The notes below the pieces were generated by a model, which was given only the letters and a program-made list of their open reading frames with translations, was not told the DNA's origin and did not search any database. Shown one piece after another: positions 27,401 through 39,400 of a stretch of 64,000 nucleotides of DNA. The number at the start of each line of letters is the position of its first letter. The stretch's first letter is position 1. The position numbers and the translations under genes were made by a program. This DNA comes from Anaerostipes sp. (GTDB lineage Bacteria > Bacillota > Clostridia > Lachnospirales > Lachnospiraceae). The stretch lies in assembly GCF_018381315.1 (NCBI RefSeq), contig NZ_JAGZSD010000016.1:58752-122751 (forward strand), read 5' to 3'.

Positions 27401-30400
27401 CCTCATCCTGTTTGCCGTTTCCGTTCAGATCATTCCATACATAGTCTCCTACATATCCTCTTCCGGTCGGTGCCTGAAGAACTACGCCGGATCTGGCAGA
27501 ATCAACAGGTGCATCCCTTTTTGCCCAGAATGCAAAGGTATTCCATCCCACATAAGGGTCAGAATCATTTCCGTTTTTGGATGCATCCGCATCTCCTTTC
27601 ATAAACGGCAGGTTCAGCGGCGCCTCCATATCATACTTCAGTACATAGCTGGTAGAAGGGCCGAAGTCGGCAGTCGGATCCTTAAAGCGTACCATAAACA
27701 TCTTAACACCCTTGCGGATCTCTTCCATGTTGTCAGGTGCTGCATTGATCAGATCCTGCGCTTTCACAAAGTGCTGATCCAGTTTGCTCTCGTCATCGGC
27801 AATGGCCTGGTAGTATTCCTTGGTGCTCCGATCATTGACATCCGGCATATTTTTCATATCATACAGAGAATAGCTTCCGTCTCCGTTCTTTTTGACCGGA
27901 CCCACATAGACGTCATACTTATTTTTATCCATCTGAGTGGTTCCCCCGGTATCGGACTTTTCAATCCTGAAGCTGGTTAAATCGATCCAGCCGTTCCACT
28001 GGGATTCCCTTGTGAGGGATGTATAAGTCCCGTCTGCATTCTTGCTTCCTGTGATGGCTTTGTCACCGTCATACGGCAGCACATCAAAGAAAATAGGAAC
28101 AGAATAATTGGACGTTGTATCCGAGTTGGTCAGAATATCTGAGAAAGTATAATTTCCTCCCTCCTGTACCGGCAGCGGCTTTGTATTCAGCATATAAGAA
28201 TCGTCCACTTCTGTGACGACCTTCTTTCCTCTGGTCAGAGTACTGAACGCCTCAAATGCAATATTGTTGCTTGAAATCGCCAGGTTTTTGTCTGTCTTGT
28301 TGCTGTCATTGTTCACATCGGAGACATCGACTCTCAGAGATGCCTGTTCGTCATCATCTTCTTCTGTGATGAAAAATCTGAAAGAACCGTCTTTTGTTCC
28401 ATAGACCTTTGTGCTCATGTCTTCCTGAGGCACGCCGATATCCGGCTCCCGTATTTCATAAATGTAGTCAATTACAATTTTGTCTCCCGGAGCCAGATCA
28501 TTGTCAAATCTCCAGGTTACCAGATTTCGGTCTCTGCTTGTATCGACTGCCTTCCGGTAGAATTCCGGCGTTCCCGCCTTTAATTTCAAATCCTGCGTGT
28601 GCGGAGGCTGTGTCTCATCCTCTGCATTGACAATCCTCCAAGTCCAGTAGAACCTGTTTTTTGTCTCTGCATTTTTTGCAGAATAGTCCGGATTCAGCGG
28701 ACAATCTTTGTCACTCTCCACCTGCTCATACGGTACATAGTCAAACTTCATCTCGTCAATGTTGGCGATAAACGGAAGTCCCACTGCAATCTCAGGCCTG
28801 GACATATTGTCTTCTTTTGATTTTTCCGGATCGTCCGACGGCAGCTTCATCATCAAATCACTTGCGTTGATCAGCTGCACGGTCTGCTTCAGCTTGGAGC
28901 TGTTTTTCAGGTTGATGGCTATATTTTTATCCCATTCATAGGAAATGGTTTTATCTGCGGCCACATGCTTTTTCAGATACTGAAGGCTCTGCTTCATATC
29001 CATACTTGGATTCTGAGATGATATCTCAACCCCGGCACGGTCATCCTGGGCTGTCAGCCCCGCATACTGAGTATCGCTGTACTTGCCCCATCCGCTGGCA
29101 AAGAAATTCGGGAACTTGCTGATCTCTGTCTGTTCCTCCAAGCCGATCTGTACGGCGATCTGAAGGGCATTTTTGTTGACACTGTCGGTAAACGCATCAG
29201 CATGCATCTTGTCAGTCTTATATCCGTTGTCAGCAGCTTTTTTCTTCTCTACCACAGACACATCTTCTTTATCTGCCGTACTGTCATCTGCATCCACATC
29301 CAGCCGGAATCCCTGAGGCACCGGATAATGCACAGGATCATCAGAGGTGACGATCCATCTCATTTCGTCGATGGCACCCTTTTCAGAATACTTCTTCAGA
29401 TCTCCGGTCAGCTGGATAACCTTGTTTTCATCAATTTTAGCTCCGTCCGGATTCAGGCGTACCCACTTCATATCTTTGTCTGTCTCATCTGTTACGTTGG
29501 AGCTTCCGCTCTCAATGTCCAGTACATCCACATACACTCTCAGATGTTCTTTGAGTTCGCTGATATCCACATTGCACTTGGTATCCGGAGGGATCTCCCA
29601 TTTACCTGTCTGAACCCGTTTAACAGATACGCCGATCCTTGGATCTGTCGGTTCTGCCGGCCCGTTTTTCACTGTATTCGGCGCCCGGTTCGGAATCTTA
29701 TACTGGACGATAAACTGTCCCAGATTTCCTTTGTGAACCGTTGCCTCATCTACCAGCAGTGTAAAGACATCCTTTGTCTTATAGAGAGCGTCTGAAGAAC
29801 GGATATCATTGGTGATATCGTCTTTCTGATAGATTCTTCTCGGGTCCTTCGTATCTGTCCTCACAGATATTTCCGGCTTGGTGACCCTGATACCTGCAGC
29901 TTTCGCCATACTGTATCTCTCACTATAAACCCCGTCATAATCGTAATCATTTCCTTCACTGTCTTTTACCTGGTTTGTATAACCCACTGTCTCGATCGGA
30001 CGCCCTTTAAAGCCGCCTCCGGCTACAAAGTCTCCGTCCATATGGTGAAGATCCAGGTAGCTGGGTTCAGAATTATATTGCCAGTAATCCGGATCCTTAA
30101 GAATATCTTCCGGTTCCGGAAGTTCAGAAATCCTGGATCTGAGCACTAAGGAGAAGTCTTTTCCTGTCCTCAGCGCACCTGCGGGAAGCTTTCCTTTATG
30201 TATATTCTCTGAAGTCACATCTGCTTCCTGCCCCGGAGTAATATTGGCCAGTACTTCCTGATGGTCATAGTCTCCGTTTTGATCTTTTACTTTCTTAACC
30301 TCCAGCTGCACCTTCCATCCATGGTTTTTGGCGGTGTCGCCGCTTTCAATGTCAGACTGGCTTAAGGTCTGTTTATTGCCGTCCTTATCCGTATATTCTA

Positions 30401-33400
30401 TATAGTAGCTTTCTATCTTGCTGTCATTGTCATAAACCAGTGCTTTCGGCAGTGTATGGTTTATGGTGAAGACGGAATGTGTCACATCCCCTGTGGTTGC
30501 ATAATCTTTCAGCGCGCCCCTGTAAGCCGGACTGTTTTCCGCTTTCAGACGATACCAAAGATTATCTCCGTAGGCCAGCTGAAGCGGTGCCAGCTTGTTT
30601 GGATCTCCTGTATTATTCTGCGGTTCTGCAGTATAAGAATTTCCTGCTTTACTTCCGGATACCCCAGCTGTCAGGCTGAGTCTTGGATTCTTGGAATACA
30701 GCTTTGCGGTATTCATGACACCGTGGTCCTGAAGTACAGAGCCGTCGGCCTCATCCCCATATTCTTTTTTCCCGTCATAATTCAGGTCTGTATACTTGCC
30801 GTCTCCGCTGTCTGTCTGCCAGAAGAACAGAGAATCTGCCAGGCCTGTATCCTGAAGATTGATCTTATCTCCTTCATAATAGGATGTCATACGGCCGATA
30901 GGTCTTTCTGTCATACTCCTGTTGTCATAATAGGTTTTTCCTGACCGGTATCCGACAGACGTATAATCAGGGCTCACAGCATCCAGTCTGGGATCCTGGT
31001 TATAATATCCCTGGTTGGTGTCAACACCAACTGCATATCCGCTGTTTTCACCTCCGATTTGTTCATCGGTCAGATAGCGGAAAAGATTGTGCTGGCTTCC
31101 CAGATAAACTCTTGTGCTGTCCCAGTCTTTTGCTTTATCTGCTGAGTCCGGCCAGTTGCCTGCATAATCAGCGGCAACTACATTAATCTTTATGTTTCTT
31201 GAACGTCCGGAAAGAACTCTTACATCTTCCGTGGATGTACCCGGCTTCGGCACAAACTTGATTACATACCGCTTTGCCTCAGTTCCATCATCATCCACAT
31301 CCATATACCTGATCTCCGTATCAAATTTGGATTTCAGGTCTGAAGGAAGATCCGGATCTGTATCAGCTGCCAGCTTTCCTCCGGAAGACCAGACTTTTTG
31401 TTCCATTTCCCAGTCAAGATTCTGTGCAACCGTGCCGTCCTGTTTTGCATGAATGACTTCTCCATGCTCATCCAGGGGCTGGACCCCATAAGGCAGCACA
31501 ACGGTCACTGTAGGTTTAAACAAGGTTCCCCTTGCCCCTCCGTTGGTCGTATAGTTATAGCTTCTCTTGCTGTCTGCGCCGCTTCCGTTTCCATGGTTAT
31601 AATCCGCCAATATATATTCATTTTCCAGGCGGATATTCAGCTGCTTGACTTCCGTCTCTGCCTGGGTATACCACTGGTCGGCACTTAATATATCATTTGA
31701 ATCTCTTTTGCCGTACTCGGCCCAGAAACGCACCAGAGGTTTTCTCTGCCTTGCCTGAGCACCGGTTACTGCATACTTGGTGCTGTCAGAGCTTCCGTCA
31801 TTTGCACCGATGGCAAAGCCCACATCTTTTCTCTCGACTGCCTGGGAATATGTATTTCTTCCCTTCAGATACAGAGGCCATGGGGACAAGAGATTAAAAT
31901 AGGCATCTGTGTTGCAGTAATTACAGTACCATACTCCGCTTTCCGGATCATTGCACTGAATGGTGCCGCTTTTATTTGCCTCAGACATATCCATGCTGTC
32001 ATTTTTGTCATAAATTTGATGATACATGGTGTTCGGAACATCACTGTCCTTAGAATCCAGATCCACCGGACGCACATACAGCCTGTCGTACCACATCTCA
32101 TTTAAATTCTCATCTGTTACTTCAGACTTGAATTCCACAGACATCTGGTAATGCTGCTGACTGGATGCATCCAGACTTCCCCTGTTCCAGAACCTGGTGA
32201 GCTTTTCAGGCACCGTAATCCGGATCACCCATGACTTTCCGTTGGCATCTGCAGCATTGTAAGTCTTTGCTGAATAGCCGCTGTTGTGGACAGGATCTGC
32301 CCATTCTTTCGGAGCCAGAGCCCCAATATCCGTATCTCCGGGCTGCTGAAGGATCTTGATATTTTCCTCCGGCACTGTAACCTTGGTGCCGTCCTTCATC
32401 CGGGCATCTACCTCCAGCCTGCCGTCTTTTAATACCGGTTTCGTACCCCTTGGCATTACATAGGTAAATTCTGCCCCGTCTGTATCCCAGTCGCCATAGT
32501 TGAATGCGTACAGTTTTGTAGTATATTTCTCTTCTGCCTCCAATGCCGCAGTCTGCGCATCATAGCTTGGAACATCATGATAATGTCCGCTTCCTCCGGA
32601 ATAATTGATATCCGCCTGATCATAATAGATGTTATTTGTCAGTATATCGCTGCTTCCGGTGATCCATGCTTTCTGCAGATGCAGTGCGTGTTCTGCCCAA
32701 ATGGTATTGTGGTAATTATCTCCCATGACAGTTTTCCACTTATCCATATTTGGAGAAGCTGTTCCGGAAACGATCCTTCCGGATGTCAGATATCTGTAAT
32801 AAGCGCTCTCTGTTCCTCCCCCTCCGGTGCTGTTCCTGTAGGAGATGGAAGCAGCCTCTTTGGCAGGATCTGTGACAGACATATTGGTATAACACATCTG
32901 TCTTGAAGATGAATTAATGTCATAGTCAAAAAATCTTCCGTTGTCGCCAGTAATCTGTCCCGGTATATATGCATAAGAATCCGTCAGGAACTCTCCTGCA
33001 TCAATTCCCTTGCCTGGTGTTCCGCTGACTCCGAAATCATGGATCAGGTTATCCATATCCATGGTCTTTGAGCCGGAAGCACCTGCATTAGGTGTCGGCC
33101 CGTCAGCATATTCCCCATAACGCGGAAGGTAAGCATTCTCTTTTGTATCGCTCCATGTTGCCATAGGCAGATCATCTTTTCTTGCTTTTGTCTTATAGAC
33201 GATTTCGATGCGCTCGCCTCTGGACAGTTCCTGGCCTCCAAAATCATACTTATAAATCTTAAAATTAATCTTCTTTGCCGGGTTTGCCGCTGTATCCGTC
33301 GGCTTTCTGTCTGTTGCGGATGTTACCTTCTGGAACTCCTGGCTTCCTCCGATGTCCAGATCTTCCATGTCAGATACAGTGACTGCCGGTTTCTGATATT

Positions 33401-36400
33401 CTGAATTGTTCTTCAGAGTGCCGTCTTTGTTATACCATAAGACAGTGATATCAGCCGGATCAGGGGCATCTACATATTCCGGTATCTTATCGTAGAGCAC
33501 CGGATGTTCCAGAGCTCCCCTTCTTGCGCTGTCTTCTGTCCATTTGTTCCATGCAGTCAGTTTATACCAGAAGGCTTCATTCGGACGGTAGGCCGCTTTG
33601 TTCTTGCTGTTATTTTCTGTATAAACAGCCTTGGCATCATTTTCCTTGTCAAATGCCTGAACATCGGCGAGCATATTCGGAAGCAGCCGGTATACGGTAA
33701 ATGTGTGATTTGTTCCCGCCAGCAGATGTGCCTCCGTCTTGTCATCATCTGATACTTTGTAATGCTCATGTCCGTAATCAATATCCAGGATACCGCTCAT
33801 AGTACTGTTGTTTTTGTTTACTGCGGAAGTCCCGTTTTCATCTACATAATTTGCCGTACCGTGAAGCACTACATTCGGCATTTTATACACACCGCTTCCT
33901 TCTGCCGCAGGAATATCTTCATAGACCCAGCGGATCTGCTTCACTTTGCTCATATTGCTGTCATCTGCCTTAAAGGCATCATCCATCAAAATCCAGTCTG
34001 CATCTCCATCTGCTTTGTAATAAAACACAGCATCATGCTGGACTCCGTTTACTGTATATTTCGCTTCCGGCCATTCCTTCAGATAAAAGTTTTGTTCACT
34101 TTTTACTGTCTGGTTAGAAAGATCTATGCTGATTCCGGTCTCCTTCAAATCGTGCATGGTTACATTCTGGATATTTGAGACCGTCAGATCCACATCCATC
34201 AGATCATTCACCCAGCCTGTTCCCCCTTCTGTGGAGGAAGGATTTGAATAATTAATCGTCGGAGATCCGGCATCCATAAAGGATACACTGCTCGTAAGCT
34301 CTGCTGCCGGAACCGGTGTGCCGTTCAAATTCAGATCCACTGCATAATTGTTTTCTGCACAACGCCTTGTGAGAGCAGTACTTCCGAATGCATCGCTGCA
34401 CCAGGATGAGTAGGAGGAACCATAATTTGAATCCCTGTTTACAAAATAGTACGGATAATAATGGTTTCTCTGTCCTCCGCCTGCATATACACTTGTCTGA
34501 ACAGTTTTGCCTTCAAATGCACCGGAAAATTCATCCTTCGTCTCCAGTACCACAGTCACTGTATAGTCTTTGCCCAGCTTCAGATACTGGTCCCCGTGTT
34601 CTGTGTCAGTCTGGATCACAATGCTTCGGTATGTATTTTTAGAGTCCGGCGCTTCCAGTGCTCCGTTTACCGCCGGTGTTCTGCCGGATACGGAACTGCT
34701 GCCGTCAAGAAGCTCTCCCTTCAGATCTCCAATTCCGGAGGAAGTATCTTTTGTATATTTCCATCCCACAATCTTCATGCCCACCGGAGCAGTCACCCGG
34801 ACGGACGGATTCTTAAACGGAGTATTGCTCTCAGAACCGTCTGCCTCTTTCTCAGATTTATTGGAAACCTTCACCTGATATTCAATCCGGTCTCCCGGGA
34901 TGATATGGTTCTGATCTACTTTCAGTTTTGTACCATTTTTTTCATCATATGCCGGTGACTTTGTCTCGTCATCCTCGCGTTTCTGTGTCATATCCACATG
35001 GGAAACTCTGTTGTAAACGGTCTCCGTAGCTGTAGGAACTGCAGTCGTTGTGCTCAGCTGATAACCAAAAGTTGAGGACTCCGCTTCAAAGCCGCTGATA
35101 CTATTCTGAATTCCGGTTGTATAGAAATAGTCATGGGCACCGCTTCCGCCTACTGTCGGTATAGAGTTTTCATTCCATACATCATTGTCCAGATCCTCTT
35201 TGGTCCGGTCTGCAAAGATTCCGTCAAATGCAATATCGTCCAGAGCCTGTTTCGGTCTCAGGAAGTTATTATAGTTGTCTGCATTTTTTTCTTTCGCCTC
35301 AATTTTAATTGTAAAACTCTGGATATAACATTTTGTAAACTCAGTACCACTTATAGTATAGGTGGAAGTGTTTAAGGCATCATCCCCCACAAACAGCTTG
35401 GAGACATCCAATACGTAATAATCAGTTCCGTTAATCGTCTTCTCGCTGAATTTGTCTTTTACGTCCACCCCTTTATCAGTACCGGAATGGGTTCCGTCAT
35501 TGATCTTGAACTGAGTCACATGCCACTTGTCAGAGTCAAAGACAGATTTCGGAATCTTTACCGTCTGAAGCCGGAATCGGGTGTCCAGATTCTGGTCGAA
35601 TGTAAATCCGCTGATATCTGCGTCTCTGGACTCGGAATTTGCAGGATCATTTCCTCCATCGTCTGTACCGGCGTTTTCCAAATGTATGGTAAACGCTGAC
35701 GCTTCCGGTTTCATTTCCGGCTGATCTGCGGTATTCTTGGATGCCTGATAGTCCCATCCTTTACTTCTATCTGCCGTCAGTTTATATCCTGGTTTTAACG
35801 GAATCCTTCTGGCAAGCAGGGTACCTGTCTCTGTAATTCCATTGATTACGGTACCGGAAGGATCATAATTTTTAAATGTGTTGGTGTTGACGGTATTGAC
35901 ACCTGCATTATTGCTGTCACCTTTGAGGGCAAGGATCTGGCCATAAATATTAATCAGCGGCTCCTTTTGATCGTCAAATGCTGTTTCCTTTTTGACGCCG
36001 TCAATCTCTGTTTTTGTGTAGTCTCCGTCCCCTGCGATATCTTTTACCTGAAGCCTGACTTTTGTCAGATACTGGCCGTTCTTCAGTATAATATCCTGCC
36101 CGTCTAAAGCCTCACTGACATTATCCTCCCCTTCATAGAACACTCTGATCTCTTTATAATCTGCTTTATCTGAGTTTTTAAAGTCGCCCGGAACTCTCTG
36201 GATCTTTGTTCCGTCAGAAAGCGTCAGAACAATCTCACCGTCTATTCTGTCTAAAAGCTTTGTCTTCATCTGTACAGAAGTACTTTTAAACCCTTTGTAC
36301 TCTCCATTACTGTCTTTGGTAATCGGAGGCAGGGTATCTTCCAGCACCGCATTGTCGATGTACGGGATATAACTTCCCCAGTTTGCGCCGGAAGCCCCGG

Positions 36401-39400
36401 CCTTATATCTGTAGAAGGACATACTGTAGCATCCGGTAGCCCCGTAAGGATAGGACTCCTTCTTATCTGTCTCCGGATGAAGATTAACACCTTTCAGTGA
36501 ATACATCTTTGCGTCGTCATAAACCACAATAGGTACTGAAGATTTCATATGTCTTGCCGTATACTCATATGTACCGCTGTGGTATCCGCTGGTGTTATAT
36601 GTATAATAATAGTTCTTGAATGACCAGTCGGACCGGTAGCTGCTGTTTTTGGTAGTATCCGCATTTTCTGTCTTTACTTCAGTTGCACTTCCGTCCGGCC
36701 TTTCTGCACCGCCGATGGTCATCTGCGTATCTGCAGTTGCAGTATAGTTCCCCATCTTATAATACCGGCCGACAAATTCAAATGTATTTTGGGTATTTAC
36801 ATTATCCTGGTTATACCATGTTCCATAATCCGGTGATTTGGCAGTTTTTGTGCCGCTCTTTTCCTCGAACTCTTCCTTGTTGATGGAGAAAGAAATTTCA
36901 GCTTTTTTGACCGCAGTTTTTCCATCTGCAGTTTCCTTTGGATTCCTGTAGTAATTTCCTTCTTTCTCAGCTTTATAATTCGGCTGTCCGTCCAGCAGGT
37001 TGATCCGCCAATAACCGTCGTTTCCATCCCAGCTCTTGGCATTCTTATTTGCCTCCCAAACGGCTTTCGGGTCCTGAATCGTATACTCTGATCCGTCTGC
37101 CCGGGTAAGCTTGATCTCTTTGATATAGTCCTTAACCCTGGGATCTACTTTAAGGTAATAGGTCTCAAATCCCTCGGAAGGCAGATTTACTGTCATCTTA
37201 AGGTCTGCCGGCGTATTATAGGCATAGTTTTTAATCTGATACCTTGAATAGGCTGAGTCATTGTACTGTTCATGATTGTGATGTCTCTCAGGAGGCCCGC
37301 TCTCAAAATCCTGCAGATACTGGCGGAAATCCACTCCAATGCTTCCAAGTGCTTTGTATCCCACCTCAAAAGTAGAGTCATCTCTGTAATTTGATGTAGA
37401 CCGGGCATGTTCTGAAGGTTCCGCCCCGTTATTGTACCGGGTGGTCTTGTTGTCCGGCGTTACAAAATAAGCATCTACCACAGTATCAAAATACATAGGA
37501 CTGATCAGAAGTCTTCCTGCATCCTGATTGCTCAGATCAAAAGAATTCTGGGTTGTATAGAGCCTGCTCTTAATCACAGCTGCTGCCTGGTTAATCTTGC
37601 GCATCTCAATGTCAGACAATCCTGTCACTTCAATAGCCTGTGACGCCGCCGGGCCCTTTCCTCCCTTCATGGTTCCTCCGGATACCTTGATGTTTTTAAG
37701 GATACCCAGGTCTGCAATGTTTTCTTTTGGAAAAGTCCAGCCTTTGTCTCCCAGTGCAAATGTTTTGGATGGCTGGTCCTTCTGCTTAAACGTCTTCGTA
37801 TCTTTGTCGTAGACAAACGTTCTGCTCCCTCCGGAGCCTGTAACTGTAATCTCTTTTACATCAGCGGCTTCCAGAAGGTTTTTCTTCACCAGGACAGACT
37901 CTCCGTAAAATCCTTTTCCTGCCTCCGCAGAAACCTGATTTGCCGCATTCAGTTCTGTAAAATTGATGTCCGTATCAAAGGCCGGTGCATCATTGGCCGC
38001 ACTGTTTCCGAACCAAAAAGCAAACGTTGCTTTCTTCTCATACGGAATCGCAAGTCCCATGATATTTCCGTCTACCATACTGCTGTTATTTTCAGTATTA
38101 ACTTCTGTCTTATCATAATAAGGATTCAGATGGACATTGACTTCCGGTTTTGGATTATTAACTGTCATGGACATACTGGCTGTTTTCGCAGGGTTGTTCA
38201 TATTCAGCGGATCCTTGCATGACCACTCTCCCTTAAAGGATGAGGTGCCATAAAAATCTGCGGTGCCTCCTACGGTAATATCCAGTTTGTCTGTATTCTC
38301 CATTCCGTTAAACGGTTCAAAAACGACCCGCACATACTTAAGCCCGTTGGACATGGAATCCTTCCACATACTTTCCGGAATCGTAATCAGCCCTGATGAC
38401 GGTGCAGGAATCTGCTCTTTTGAAAGGACAAAATCCGGCTCTTTTGCTGATCCCGCATAAGTATTATTCGTAATATCATAAAACTCGATCTTGGAAATCG
38501 ATCCGAATTTCTTTATATCACTGATTGTAATCTCATCCGCCAGAAATCCCACTGTTTTCCCGTCCACAGTATTGGCCGGAATTGTCATAAGGAACTCTCC
38601 CGGGTTTATCTCTGAATGAGACTTATTCCCTATATGGAATACTGCCTTTGCCCCGTCTTCGTTATACGGCACAGTAATAGAAGACAGCTTGGAGGCTTCC
38701 ACAGTGTCCGGCTCATTATAGACATTTCCCGTAATCTCCGGATTTACACCTTCTATGGTAATTGTTCCGGAACCATTTTTGGTGACGGTGCTTGCAGATG
38801 AGCCCGGATAATTGGTTGAAACCGTTCCGCTGGCTGTCAGTGAACCATAATCCTTCAGGGTTCCCATAACCTTCAGGTAGGTCTGTGCATCCAGTTCCTT
38901 TCCGTTCTCAATCTTATTGTTTCCGGCAAAAAAGTCAAATTCAATGCGGATACTTTTCAGATTATCCAGGTCCCCCTTCCAGAAGGATCTGTCAAATGTA
39001 ACATTTCCGTCACTGTCAGCATAGCCCTGTACAAGGGTTTTCAGTGAAACCTTTTTCGTTTGGTTATGGATATCTGTAAGGATCAGAGTGCCTGACGGAT
39101 AATCCTTATCATCCTCACTTGCTCCTACAGAGGAATTAATCATGGCATCTAAAAGTTCTTTTTTTAATAAGACAGTTTCTGTCACATACCCTCTGTCATT
39201 TGCGGCTCCCGGAACATTCAGCTGAATATATCCCGGTGCGATTGGTCCTTTTGACTGGGTTCCGGCTCTGAGAATATAACCGTCCATACCCTGACGGTCG
39301 TACTTTCCATAAACCGTCTGATTGTACGGAGAACGGCTGCTTCCTCCTTCTGTCACTGTCGTTCCGCTCTCCCCGTCCTTCTTTTCTGAATGCACTGCAG